A stretch of DNA of 57,264 nucleotides from Actinophytocola sp. Lineage in GTDB: Bacteria > Actinomycetota > Actinomycetes > Mycobacteriales > Pseudonocardiaceae. A program made the translations under genes and the position numbers. Below the pieces are notes generated by a model. The model had not been told where the DNA came from. It saw only the letters and a list, made by a program, of their open reading frames with translations, and did no database searches. Positions 7,284 through 16,593 of this stretch are shown one piece after another. Positions within the stretch are counted from its first letter, which is position 1; every line of letters begins with the position of its first letter. The stretch covers positions 1-57,264 of the forward strand of contig NZ_WHTD01000037.1 in assembly GCF_009379765.1 (NCBI RefSeq), given 5' to 3'.

Positions 7284-8603
7284 GTGACCTTGCACGATCG
7301 GCGACCGGTCGGCGGGTTGCCCCCGCTGCACGAGGCGTGGCTGCCGCGGGAGCATTCCCTGCACCGCCCGCGGCACGGTGGCCGCCAGCTCACCGCGCTC
7401 GTCTGCGCGCTGGTCTTCTTCACCGCGCCCACGTGCATGTGGGTGTTCGGCATGCGCCCGGTGGAGCTGGAGAACCACCAGGTCGCCGGCTTCCCGAGCG
7501 TGCTGGACGGCTGGGGCTTCCTCACCAGGATGGATCCCTGGGCGACGGAGAACCTCGTGTTCCGCGCCGACGCCATCCAGGCCGCCGACTGGGTCAGCCG
7601 CACGTTCTTCGGCGAGGCGGCGCCCTACGACCAGGGCGGCGGAGCGCCGTCCGGCCCGCTGCCGGGCAGCCCGGACGAACCGCCCCCGGGCGGCGAGTCG
7701 GGCGACCCGTCCGGCGACCAGGACTCCGCCGGCTACCGCCGGGTCATCGAGGGCGACGACGGCTGGATGTACCTCGGCCTGGACGTCACCAACAAGTGTC
7801 GGCCGAAGCAGCCGGTGGATCGCAGCATCGCGCAGCTCACCGCGTTGCGGGACGCGGTCGAGTCCTCCGGCCGCAAGTTCATGCTCGTGGCCGTGCCGGA
7901 CAAGACGACGATGGTGCCCGAGCACCTGCCGGACAACTACCCGGGCAAGACCTGCGCCCGGGAGGCCACGCCGGAGCTGTGGCGCGACCTGGCGGTCGCC
8001 CGCGCCATCGACATGCGACCACCGCTGCAGTCGGCGAGCGAGCAGCTCGACCGCCCCGTCTACTTCCCACTGGACTCGCACTGGACCGACGAGGGCGCGC
8101 TGACGATGGTCCGTCAGGTCGCCGACCGGCTCGAGCCCGGTGTCTCCGCGAACTGGCGCATCACCCGCGGGGAGACCCGCACGGCGAACGCCGACCTGCC
8201 GCCGCTGATCGGCAAGCAGGGCGAGAACAAGTCGACGGGCTTCCACCTGCTGCCCGACGGCGAGACCGATCGCACCGGACCGCACCTCAAGGACCCCCGC
8301 AAGCCGATCCGGCGCACCTCTGAGCCCATCGAGGGCATGGTCGACCGCCCGACGCTGCTGCTCGGCGACTCGTTCATGCTGCCAGCGTCGGCGTACCTGT
8401 CGGCTGCGTTCTCCGACATCACCCAGCTCTACTACAACACGGTCGAGTCGGACCCGGGCCTCGTCGCGTCCACCATGGCGGACAGCGAGGTCGTCGTCTT
8501 CGAGATCGTGGAGCGCAACATCGCGCTCGGGACACCGGCGATGCTCGACCCCGCGTTCATCGAGCGGGTGCGCCAGGAACTCCAGAAACATCCGATTCGC
8601 TAG
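7284..8603 (+). CDS. AlgX/AlgJ-like SGNH O-acetyltransferase, membrane-anchored
   Basis: 439 aa from GTG 7284. A signal-anchor helix at about residues 36-55 places the catalytic domain outside the membrane. The SGNH-type triad of the AlgX/AlgJ family is visible: Asp264 and His266 in PLDSHWTDEG and Ser363 in LLGDSFML. A Gly/Pro/Asp-rich linker covers about 115-150. AlgX-type enzymes move acetyl groups onto exported polysaccharide, usually receiving acetyl from a membrane MBOAT or acyltransferase. No MBOAT is present, but two acyltransferase-3 proteins are encoded 8 kb downstream. It ends in a CTAG stop, 20 bp before the next gene. Confidence 0.85.
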   Translation: MTLHDRRPVGGLPPLHEAWLPREHSLHRPRHGGRQLTALVCALVFFTAPTCMWVFGMRPVELENHQVAGFPSVLDGWGFLTRMDPWATENLVFRADAIQAADWVSRTFFGEAAPYDQGGGAPSGPLPGSPDEPPPGGESGDPSGDQDSAGYRRVIEGDDGWMYLGLDVTNKCRPKQPVDRSIAQLTALRDAVESSGRKFMLVAVPDKTTMVPEHLPDNYPGKTCAREATPELWRDLAVARAIDMRPPLQSASEQLDRPVYFPLDSHWTDEGALTMVRQVADRLEPGVSANWRITRGETRTANADLPPLIGKQGENKSTGFHLLPDGETDRTGPHLKDPRKPIRRTSEPIEGMVDRPTLLLGDSFMLPASAYLSAAFSDITQLYYNTVESDPGLVASTMADSEVVVFEIVERNIALGTPAMLDPAFIERVRQELQKHPIR

Positions 8604-8623
8604 CGCTACAGGGAGATCGACCA

Positions 8624-9781
8624 ATGACCTGGCAGGACAGCCTGCGCCAACTCGACGCGCGACTGGCCGACGGTGAGATCGGTGCCGCCGACTACCGCAA
8701 GGCTCGGGACGAGATCCTCGCGGAGGCGTCCAGCGGCAACCAGTCGGTCGGCGGCGAGACACCCAAGGGCGAGCTCTGGATGTCGACGAACCCCGCCGCG
8801 CCACCGGCTCAGCCCGCGCAGGTCGACAGCGAGACCACTCAGGTGGTCAAGACCGACGACGGGGCCACGCAGGTGGTCACTCCCGACGACGGGGCCACGC
8901 AGGTGGTCACTCCCGACGACGGAGCGACCCGGACGGTCACCCCTGACGAGGCCACGCAGGTGGTCACGCCCGACGACGAGGCGACCCAGGTGGTCAAGGC
9001 GGAGATGCTCACCTCGGCCCCGCCCGGGCCGCGGATCCAGCAGCAGCGGCCGCCGCAGTTCGGTCCGCCGGTCCCTCCCATCCAGTACCCGAGGGCGGCG
9101 CCGATCCAGGGGCAGGAGGTGTTCGCCGAGGCCCGGTCGTCAGGCGCCGGCACGGCACTGAAGATCCTCGTCCCGCTGCTGATCCTCGCGCTGGTCGGCG
9201 TGGCCGTGTGGTGGTTCGCGCTTCGCGACGACTCGACACCGGCCGTGCAGAACGAGGATCCGCCGGCCAGCAGCCAGCAGCCCTCGGCGTCGCAGGTGCC
9301 GAGCGTCGCCGACGTCGCCGAGAAGGTGCCCGCGCTGCCCGGCGAGGCGAAGCCGGAGAGCGGGACCCTGACCGCGGCCGAGGCGCAGGAGCAGAAGCTG
9401 CTCACCCCCGCCTACGCCAAGCTGCTCACCGACAACGGCGTCGACGACATCGTGTACCGCAAGTCGGCCGGCGACGGGTTCGGCTACCTGCTGGTGGCCG
9501 CGCCCATCGAGCCGAGCGGCGGTGCCGTCGACACCGCCACGGCCACCAGCGACAACCTGCGGCAAGCGGGGTTCGAGACGGCCGACCCGGCGGAGTCCCT
9601 CGGGGTCCCGGTGGTCACCCGGACGGACCAGTTCTTCCGGACGTTCGTGGCCATGTACGCCTCGGAGGACATCTGGGTCCAGCTCAACGTGTCCGGCCCG
9701 CCCGACGGGGACGCGGCCGCACTGCGGACGGAGTTCGAGAAGGTCCTGCGGTCGGTGACGAAGGAGCTTCCGGCCGCCTGA
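8624..9781 (+). CDS. SHOCT-like membrane protein with repeated TQVV motifs (paralog 2 of 3)
   Basis: 385 aa. Residues 1-36 repeat the SHOCT-like start (MTWQDSLRQLDARLADGEI). Residues about 68-125 carry five TQVV units plus TRTV, spaced by acidic TPDDGA linkers, from a 30-bp DNA repeat (8861-8890 and 8891-8920 are identical). A proline-rich segment, one membrane helix (about 175-197) and a Ser/Gln-rich spacer lead to an outer domain of about 160 residues. The protein would thus have a cytoplasmic repeat region and an extracytoplasmic sensor-like domain. Repeated acidic-Thr-Gln-hydrophobic sites suggest kinase phosphorylation and FHA binding; this is unproven. AGGGAG precedes the ATG, and a terminator-like hairpin follows the stop. 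Confidence 0.75.
   Translation: MTWQDSLRQLDARLADGEIGAADYRKARDEILAEASSGNQSVGGETPKGELWMSTNPAAPPAQPAQVDSETTQVVKTDDGATQVVTPDDGATQVVTPDDGATRTVTPDEATQVVTPDDEATQVVKAEMLTSAPPGPRIQQQRPPQFGPPVPPIQYPRAAPIQGQEVFAEARSSGAGTALKILVPLLILALVGVAVWWFALRDDSTPAVQNEDPPASSQQPSASQVPSVADVAEKVPALPGEAKPESGTLTAAEAQEQKLLTPAYAKLLTDNGVDDIVYRKSAGDGFGYLLVAAPIEPSGGAVDTATATSDNLRQAGFETADPAESLGVPVVTRTDQFFRTFVAMYASEDIWVQLNVSGPPDGDAAALRTEFEKVLRSVTKELPAA
8861..8920 (+). repeat. 30-bp tandem repeat encoding ATQVVTPDDG units
   Basis: Two identical 30-bp units (8861-8890 and 8891-8920), with diverged units on both sides, encode the TQVV motif array. The length is in frame, so unit gain or loss would keep the protein readable. Confidence 0.85.
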
Positions 9782-9797
9782 GGTCGGGACCCCGACC
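9782..9797 (+). terminator. Hairpin directly after the stop codon
   Basis: GGTCGGG (9782-9788) pairs perfectly with CCCGACC (9791-9797), starting right after TGA 9779-9781. There is no U tract. It is likely an intrinsic terminator of the actinobacterial type. Confidence 0.55.
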
Positions 9798-9876
9798 CCG
9801 TGCACAATAAGCCCGTTCGGGGTTGCCGGATCGGTATGCCGGGCGTCGCGACCGGTAAGTAGGAAGGGAGGCCAGG

Positions 9877-11103
9877 GTGTCCTGGCAGGACGAACTCCGC
9901 AGGCTCGACGAAGAGCTCGCATCCGGGCGAATCTCGGCCGACGACTACCGGTCACGTCGCGACCAGATCATGTCGTCCGCGGTGTCGCAGGGCAGCCAGC
10001 CCGCCTCCGGGACCACCCCGGGCGAGGCGACCACGATGCTGACCCCGGTCACCCCGCCGGGCCAGGACGAGCAAGGTCAACAGGGCCAGCAGGGTCAGGG
10101 CGGCGACGCCGACAAGACGCAGATCGTCTCCAACCAGGACATGGGCGACTCCGACCGCACGCAGACCGTCGGCGGCTGGCGGGCCACCCCGCCCGGCGAC
10201 GACAGCGGCCGGACCCAGGTCGTGCCGGGCGTGCCCGGCGTCCCCCCGCAGGCACAGGCTGGCGCGTGGCCGGTGCGGCCCGCCCCGCCACCCAACCCGT
10301 CGCCGCCCGGTGGCTTCCCGCAGCCGAACTATCCGCCGAACCAGCCACCCTGGCAGGCCGAGGAGGACTTCGCTCCGCCGTGGGCCGGCCAGGAGTTCCC
10401 GCCGCTCGCCGCCGCCGGCACCCCGGACTGGGCCAGACAAGGCCCGGAGGTCTTCGATACCGAGAAGAAGTCCGGCGGGATGAAGGTGTTCGGCATCATC
10501 GCCATCGTCGTGGTGCTGCTCGGCGTCGCGGCCGGCGCCTACTTCCTGTTCCGCCCGGACGACAGCACCCGGAACACCGGGGACTCGACCAACGAGGAGA
10601 AGCCGCCCGCCACCTCCGAGGCGCCGCCCACCTCCGAGAAGCCGAAGGGCCCGATCGCGGAGCTGCCGGGCGAGGCGTCCGACATGGGCGATGTCGACAC
10701 GTTCCCCAAGGTCGTCGCGCTCAACTACCTGGACAAGCAGGAGATCGCGATCTACCAGCAGGGTGGCGCGCGGACCGCGACGATCGCGATCTCGACCGAG
10801 AACGACATCCAGCTCATCGTGCTGGTCACCGAGCAGACGAGCCCGGCCGCGGCGGTCACCGCCCGCGACCAGCTCGACGCCCTCCAGCGGAAGTTCAAGC
10901 TGGCCAAGGTCGCCGACTCGCCGGCCGGGGTGCTGACCGGGAGCAACCCGAATGCCAGCCGCGGGCCGATCCTGCGGGCGCACTACGCGTCCGGCAACAA
11001 GGTGGTCCGGGTCCAGGCCCAGGGCGAGAACGCGGAAGAGGTCACCCAGCTGTTCGAGGACGTCCTCGACGCGGAGCTCGAACGGCTGCCCGCGGATGGG
11101 TGA
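9877..11103 (+). CDS. SHOCT-like membrane protein with TQIV/TQTV/TQVV motifs (paralog 3 of 3)
   Basis: 408 aa from GTG 9877, with GGGAGG upstream. The N-terminus MSWQDELRRLDEELASGRI matches paralogs 1 and 2. A Gln/Gly/Pro-rich cytoplasmic stretch (about 45-195) contains DKTQIV, DRTQTV and GRTQVV. One membrane helix (about 201-224) leads to a Thr/Pro/Glu spacer and an outer domain (about 255-405) of the same size as in paralog 2. Its stop overlaps the start of the giant glycosyltransferase by 8 bp, so the two are probably co-translated. Direct coupling to a glycosyltransferase suggests a role in localising or regulating glycan assembly; the biochemical role is unknown. Confidence 0.75.
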   Translation: MSWQDELRRLDEELASGRISADDYRSRRDQIMSSAVSQGSQPASGTTPGEATTMLTPVTPPGQDEQGQQGQQGQGGDADKTQIVSNQDMGDSDRTQTVGGWRATPPGDDSGRTQVVPGVPGVPPQAQAGAWPVRPAPPPNPSPPGGFPQPNYPPNQPPWQAEEDFAPPWAGQEFPPLAAAGTPDWARQGPEVFDTEKKSGGMKVFGIIAIVVVLLGVAAGAYFLFRPDDSTRNTGDSTNEEKPPATSEAPPTSEKPKGPIAELPGEASDMGDVDTFPKVVALNYLDKQEIAIYQQGGARTATIAISTENDIQLIVLVTEQTSPAAAVTARDQLDALQRKFKLAKVADSPAGVLTGSNPNASRGPILRAHYASGNKVVRVQAQGENAEEVTQLFEDVLDAELERLPADG

Positions 11104-14100
11104 ACCGGGCCCGTCCGACGCCGGTACGACGGCGAGCACGGGCACGATCGCGGGGACCATCGTCGCGCGCAACTATGTGCCGGCGGCCCGGGTGCTGGCC
11201 GGCTCCTACCGGCACCACCACCCGGGCGCGGAGTTCGCCGTCCTGGTGATCGACGCCGAGGACGACGAGCTGGCCGCGCTCACCGCGGAGGTGCCGGGGA
11301 CCCGGTTCCTCGGCCCGAACGACATCGACCTCGACCCGAGCGAGTTCGGCCGGATGGCGCTGGCCTACACGGTCACCGAGTTCTGCACCGCGGTGAAGCC
11401 GTGGCTGCTGCGCACGCTGCTCGCCGACCACCCGGTCGCGATCTACCTGGACCCGGACATCGAGGTCTTCGCCCCGTTCGCCGGCACGGTCGGCGAGGCG
11501 GCCCTCGAGCACGCCATCGTGCTCACCCCGCACGTGCTCGAGCCCATGCCGCGCGACGGGCTGCGGCCGAGCGAGGCGGACATCATGGCCTCCGGGGTGT
11601 TCAACCTGGGGTTCATCGGCGTGTCCCGCGACGCCGCGCCGTTCCTCACCTTCTGGGCCGACCGGCTGCGCCAGGACGCCATCTCCTCGGTCACCGAGCA
11701 GCTGTTCACCGACCAACGCTGGGTGGACAACGTGCCCGCGCTGTTCGGCCACACGGTGATCACCGATCCCGGCTACAACCTCGCCTACTGGAACGTCTAC
11801 CAGCGTCCGCTCGCCACCGGCGCGGACGGCACGGTCACCGCCGCCGGCAGGCCGGTGCGGTTCGTGCACTTCAGCGGCTACCGGCCGGAGAAGCCGTGGC
11901 TCGTGTCGACGCACTACGCCGACAGGCCCCGGGTGCTGCTGTCCGAACACCCGCTCCTCGCCGAGCTCATCGCGAGCTACCGGACCAAGCTCACCGACGC
12001 CGGCTACCGGCAGGCGCTCGACGACGTCCGCTACCGGTGGAGCACCCTGCCGGACGGGACGCCGGTGCCGCCCGCACTGCGCCGTGCCTACCGGCAGGCC
12101 TGGGTGGACTCGGAGCGCGTGAACACCCCGGCACCGCCGAACCCGTTCCGCGGCGACACCGCCGAGGACCTGCTGCGGTGGGCAATCGCGCCGGGCACCC
12201 CGCAGCAGGAGCGCGCGGGGCTGAGCCGGTGGGCCACCGCGCTCTGGCAGTCCCGCACGGACCTGCAGCAGGTGTACCCCGACCCGCTGCACGCCGACGC
12301 CGAGGGCTACCGGCACTGGTGCCTGACCTCCGGGGTCAACGAGCGTGAGCTGCCGCCGGACGCCGTGGCGGTCCGACCCGACGCCGAGCCGGTGCCCGTC
12401 GTGGAGACGCTCGGCGCGAACGTGCTCGGCTACCTCACCGCCGAGCTGGGGGTCGGCGAGATGGGCCGGCTGGTGCACGACGCGGTGGTGGCGAGCGGGG
12501 TGCCGGTGGCGACCGCGGTGGAGGAGTTCACCGTGGCCAGCCGCACGTCGCACCCGCTGCCGGCGGACGCCGCGCTCGGCGATCCCCGGTTCGGGGTCAG
12601 CGTGCTGGTCGTCAACGCGGACATGACGGCGGCGACCCTGCGGCTGCACCCCGACCTCGGCCGGGACCGGTACGTGATCGGCGTGTGGTCCTGGGAGCTG
12701 TCCACCTTCCCGCCCGCCATGCACCCGGCGTTCGGGCAGGTCGACGAGATCTGGACGATCAGCGACTTCTGCGCCGCGGCGATCGCCGCGCACTCACCGG
12801 TCCCGGTGCACCGGATCCCGGTGCCGGTCCGCGACCCGCTGGCCGGCCAGGACACCCAGCGGCACACACCCGGGGCGGACGGGATCACCCGGTTCCTGTT
12901 CGTCTTCGACCACAACAGCATCTTCGACCGCAAGAACCCGCTGGCCGCGATCGAGGCGTTCCGGACGGCGTTCCCCGACCGCGCGGACGTGCGGCTCGTC
13001 CTCAAGACCATCAACGGAGACAAGCACCCCGGCGACAGCGAGCGGCTGCGGATGGCCGTCGCGCGGGACGAGCGGATCGAGCTGATCGACCAGTACCTGG
13101 CCGCCGACGAGGTGGCCAAGCTGTTCACCGCCGCCGACGGCTACCTGTCGCTGCACCGCAGCGAGGGCTTCGGGCTCACCGTGGCCGAGGCGATGGCGCA
13201 CGGCCTGCCGGTGGTCGCCACCGACTACGGCGGCACGAGCGAGTTCCTCACCCGGGAGACCGGCTGGCCGATCCCGTACCGCATGGTCGACGTCGGCCCC
13301 GGCAACGAGCCCTACCCGCGTGCCGCGCGGTGGGCCGAGCCGGACGTGGCCGCGGCCGCCGCGGCGCTCCGGGAGATCGCCGACCATCCAGCGCAGGCGG
13401 TGCGGCGCGGTGCGGCGGCCCGGCAGCACGTGCTGTCCACCCGCTCGCCCCGCATCGCCGCCGACTGGGCCCACACCCGGCTCGAGGCGGCGCACGCCGA
13501 GTGGCTGCACCGGCGCACCGACCGCACCCGGCCGGGTCCGCTCGCGCCGATCGAGCGCAGCCGCGAGGCCCTGCGGTGGCGCGCCGACCCGGCCGCCACC
13601 AGCAAGGTCCCGATGGCGGCGACGCTGCGCCGCGGCATCCTGCGCGTGCTCGACCACTACGACCACCACCAGCGCGCCGTGCTCGGCGAGCTGATGAACG
13701 GCGTGGCCGAGAGCGTCACCCAGCTCGCCGCGGGGCAGCAGCAGCTGGCCGAGCGGATCGACCGGCTCGAGCACGGGCTCGCCGGCGGGCAGAACGCCCA
13801 GCACCAGGTGAACGCCGACGTGGCCCGCCAGCTGCGCGAGCTGCCGGAGGAGATGGACCGGCGGATCGGCGCCCAGGCCAACGGGCTGGGCCAGCGGATC
13901 GCCGAGTTCGAGCACGAGACCACCCGCATGTTCCACGAGCGGGCCGAGTGGATGGCCGCCGTCGAGGCCGCCACCACCGAGCTCACCGCCGAGGTGCCGC
14001 TGCTGCGCACCGGCCTGCTGCACCACCACGACCTGCTCAGCCCCGACCCGGCCGGCAGCCAGGCGGTCGTCACCGACGTCGGACCGCTGCGGCTGCCCGC

Positions 14101-14857
14101 CGACGACACCGTGGTGCTGCCCTGGCTGCGGCGCTACGGCACCTGGGAGGCCGACGAGTCGCGGCTGGTCGACCTGCTGCTGCCGAGGGGCGGCACGTTC
14201 GTCGACATCGGCGCGCACGTCGGCTACTTCACCGTGCGCGCGCTGCACCGGGTCGGTGCCGGCGGCACGGTGGTCGCGGCCGAGCCGTGGCGGCGGGTCC
14301 GCGACCTGCTCGCGCTCAACGTCGCCGCCAACGTTCCGGCCGAGGTGGCCGCGGCGCTCACCGTGGTTCCGTCGGCCGCGTGGCACACCGACGGGCCGCT
14401 GCGGCTCGCGCTCGCCGACGACGGCAACAGCGGCGACAACCGGGTCGACCCGGCCGGGCCGGTGGAGATCACCGGGATCCGCCTGGACGGCCTGCCGGAG
14501 CTGGCCGGCCGCAAGGTCGACGTCGTCAAGTGCGACGCGCAGGGGCGTGACCACCTGGCGCTGTCGGGCCTCACCGGGTTGTTCGAGGTGCACCGGCCGC
14601 ACCTGCTGGTCGAGTTCTGGCCGGCGGTCACCGCCGACGCCGGGGACGACCCGAGCGTCGTGCTCGACACCTACCGATCCTGGGGCTACCGACCGACCCC
14701 GGTCGACGCCGCGCTGGTCGACGCGTTGACGGCGGCCGGCGGCCCGGTCGCCGCCCGCACGTTCGACGCAGGTCCCGAACTGTCCAACCGCGAGCTGATC
14801 GAGGCAGCCATGAAGACCGCCGAAGGCTTTCTGACCCTCTGGTTACGCCCGGCATGA
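11096..14857 (+). CDS. Giant fusion: GT-A-like glycosyltransferase + GT4 glycosyltransferase + coiled coil + FkbM-type methyltransferase
   Basis: 1253 aa from ATG 11096, which overlaps the previous stop. An upstream frame extension is ignored. Residues 20-300 are GT-A-like, with Asp-Pro-Asp at 119-121 (YLDPDIEVF) as the metal site and HFSG at 258-261. Residues about 440-830 are a GT4/GT-B domain, with VLGYLTAELGVGEMGRL at the start and the SEGFGLTVAEAMAHGLPVV donor site near 688. Residues about 860-955 are predicted coiled coil (Gln/Glu/Leu heptads). Residues about 1030-1230 are an FkbM-type methyltransferase, with FVDIGAHVGYF near 1034. Three activities on one chain imply ordered addition of two sugars and a methyl cap, possibly on a cytoplasmic lipid-linked glycan. 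It is coupled by ATGA to the downstream membrane protein. Confidence 0.85.
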   Translation: MGEPGPSDAGTTASTGTIAGTIVARNYVPAARVLAGSYRHHHPGAEFAVLVIDAEDDELAALTAEVPGTRFLGPNDIDLDPSEFGRMALAYTVTEFCTAVKPWLLRTLLADHPVAIYLDPDIEVFAPFAGTVGEAALEHAIVLTPHVLEPMPRDGLRPSEADIMASGVFNLGFIGVSRDAAPFLTFWADRLRQDAISSVTEQLFTDQRWVDNVPALFGHTVITDPGYNLAYWNVYQRPLATGADGTVTAAGRPVRFVHFSGYRPEKPWLVSTHYADRPRVLLSEHPLLAELIASYRTKLTDAGYRQALDDVRYRWSTLPDGTPVPPALRRAYRQAWVDSERVNTPAPPNPFRGDTAEDLLRWAIAPGTPQQERAGLSRWATALWQSRTDLQQVYPDPLHADAEGYRHWCLTSGVNERELPPDAVAVRPDAEPVPVVETLGANVLGYLTAELGVGEMGRLVHDAVVASGVPVATAVEEFTVASRTSHPLPADAALGDPRFGVSVLVVNADMTAATLRLHPDLGRDRYVIGVWSWELSTFPPAMHPAFGQVDEIWTISDFCAAAIAAHSPVPVHRIPVPVRDPLAGQDTQRHTPGADGITRFLFVFDHNSIFDRKNPLAAIEAFRTAFPDRADVRLVLKTINGDKHPGDSERLRMAVARDERIELIDQYLAADEVAKLFTAADGYLSLHRSEGFGLTVAEAMAHGLPVVATDYGGTSEFLTRETGWPIPYRMVDVGPGNEPYPRAARWAEPDVAAAAAALREIADHPAQAVRRGAAARQHVLSTRSPRIAADWAHTRLEAAHAEWLHRRTDRTRPGPLAPIERSREALRWRADPAATSKVPMAATLRRGILRVLDHYDHHQRAVLGELMNGVAESVTQLAAGQQQLAERIDRLEHGLAGGQNAQHQVNADVARQLRELPEEMDRRIGAQANGLGQRIAEFEHETTRMFHERAEWMAAVEAATTELTAEVPLLRTGLLHHHDLLSPDPAGSQAVVTDVGPLRLPADDTVVLPWLRRYGTWEADESRLVDLLLPRGGTFVDIGAHVGYFTVRALHRVGAGGTVVAAEPWRRVRDLLALNVAANVPAEVAAALTVVPSAAWHTDGPLRLALADDGNSGDNRVDPAGPVEITGIRLDGLPELAGRKVDVVKCDAQGRDHLALSGLTGLFEVHRPHLLVEFWPAVTADAGDDPSVVLDTYRSWGYRPTPVDAALVDALTAAGGPVAARTFDAGPELSNRELIEAAMKTAEGFLTLWLRPA

Positions 14858-16593
14858 CGGACACGGTCGCCAGGGAGACGGATCCGGCAGCGGCCGGCGA
14901 CCCACCCGACAACGACAGCGTCCCGGCCGGCACCGAGTCGCGGCTGGCCAGGCTCCGGCGGCAGCTCACCAACACCCGGCTGGCCAGGCTGCTCGAGGTC
15001 CTCGCGCTGCTGCCGATGGTGACGACGCTGCTGGAGGTCACCGCCGGGCAGCGGCTGCAGTACACCGACTACTGGTATGTGCTGCTGCGGATCACCAACC
15101 CGGACGGCTCGCTGCACATCGCCGGCATGCGGGTGCTGCAGAACGAGCACCCGCTGATGCTGCCGTCGTTCCTGTACTGGCTGGACGCCCGGTTCGCCGG
15201 CGGCGACAACCGGATTCTGGGCGTGCTCGTCGTGATCATCGCGGCGGTCACCGTGCTGCTGCTGCGCACGGCGCTGCCGAAGACCCTGCCGCCGCCGCTG
15301 CGGGCCGGCATCGTGGTCGCCGCCTCCGCGCTCGTGTTCAGCCCGCACGGCCTGCACAACTTCGTCCGCGCGATGAGCGGCTCCGCATGGCTGACCGCGA
15401 ACCTGCTGGTCATCGGGGCGTTGTTGCTGGCCTACCACCGCAAGTGGTGGCTCGCGTGGGCGCTCGGCCTGCTGGCCTGCATGAGCTACGGCACCGCGTT
15501 CGCCGTGTGGCCCGCGTTCGCGCTGATGGCCACCATCAACCGGGAGTCGTGGTGGAAGCGGCTGCTGCCGCTCGGCGTCGGCCTCATCGTGGTGCTCAGC
15601 TGGCTCGGCCTCAAGCCGGCGGTCGACCCCGGCGGCGCACCGGCCAACGACCTGGCGAGCCTCCTGTACACGCTGCTCGCGGTGATCGGGCACCTGTGGA
15701 CCGCCGATACCGCGGGGGTCGCGGTGTTCGCCGGCGTGGTCGTGCTCGGTCTCTACGGCTGGCTCGCCACCACGACCGTCGGGCGGGACCGGTCGATGCG
15801 GTTCTGGTGGGCGCTCGCGTGCCACGCGTTCGTCGCCAGCGCCATGATCGCCGCGGCGAGGATCGACTTCGGCGCGGACTTCGGCCTGTCCAGCCGCTAC
15901 ACCTCGCTGTCGGTGCTCATGGCCGTGCCGGCCGTGGTGCTGCTGATGGTCTGGGCACATCGAGTGCTCGGCGAACGGGCGCAGAAGCTCGCGATCGGGG
16001 TGCTCGCCATCGGCCTGCTCGGCTACACGCTCGGCTCGCCGGCCGCGGCCACCATCCGCTCGCAGAACTCCGAGCACCAGCTCGAGGCGATCGCGCTGCG
16101 GGCCGGCCTCGGCGACGCGTACGGCGCCACGCTGCCACCGGCGAAGGCTCTCGTTCCCCGGCTGGAGGCGATGGGCCACTACCCGTTCTCCGACGCGTTC
16201 ACCCTGGGCTGCGGCGGCCCGGAGCTCGGCTCGACGCTGGACATGAACGCGATGACACCGCTGCCGCCGGCGGACGAAAGGAACCCGCGGCAGCCGGCAG
16301 GCTCGGTGGACGACGTCGAGAACAAGAACGACGGCGCGGTCATCCGCGGCTGGGCCACCGGGGTCGACGACCCGGTGCGCTGCGCGGTCGTCGTCGACGC
16401 CAACGGCAAGATCACCGGCGGTGGGCTGACCCACCTGTCCCGGCGCGACGTGACCGCCCGGCTGTCCGGGATCTCCGCCGATGTCGGGTTCTCCGTGATC
16501 GCTCCCGCCAGCGCCGCGAACCGCGTGGTCATCATTCTGGAGAGCGGCTCGATGCGCTGGATCTCGGCGGAAGCACCCGATTCGGGTAAGTAA
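14854..16593 (+). CDS. Polytopic membrane protein, candidate GT-C-like glycosyltransferase (paralog B)
   Basis: 579 aa, start ATG 14854 in an ATGA overlap with the fusion gene. It is collinear with the protein at 2680 over its whole length: DYWYVLLRITNPDGS, QNEHPLMLPSFLYWLDAR, SGSAWLTANLL and the C-terminal LGCGGPELGSTL are shared. About ten membrane helices precede a soluble C-terminal domain of about 150 residues that lies outside the cell if the topology is like GT-C enzymes. Having two copies at the two ends of one cluster suggests sequential or alternative transfer steps. No family name is certain. Confidence 0.7.
   Translation: MTDTVARETDPAAAGDPPDNDSVPAGTESRLARLRRQLTNTRLARLLEVLALLPMVTTLLEVTAGQRLQYTDYWYVLLRITNPDGSLHIAGMRVLQNEHPLMLPSFLYWLDARFAGGDNRILGVLVVIIAAVTVLLLRTALPKTLPPPLRAGIVVAASALVFSPHGLHNFVRAMSGSAWLTANLLVIGALLLAYHRKWWLAWALGLLACMSYGTAFAVWPAFALMATINRESWWKRLLPLGVGLIVVLSWLGLKPAVDPGGAPANDLASLLYTLLAVIGHLWTADTAGVAVFAGVVVLGLYGWLATTTVGRDRSMRFWWALACHAFVASAMIAAARIDFGADFGLSSRYTSLSVLMAVPAVVLLMVWAHRVLGERAQKLAIGVLAIGLLGYTLGSPAAATIRSQNSEHQLEAIALRAGLGDAYGATLPPAKALVPRLEAMGHYPFSDAFTLGCGGPELGSTLDMNAMTPLPPADERNPRQPAGSVDDVENKNDGAVIRGWATGVDDPVRCAVVVDANGKITGGGLTHLSRRDVTARLSGISADVGFSVIAPASAANRVVIILESGSMRWISAEAPDSGK

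Noticed and set aside
8830..9000. Possible CRISPR-like array
   Set aside because: Repeats are contiguous, in frame and encode TQVV units; no spacers.
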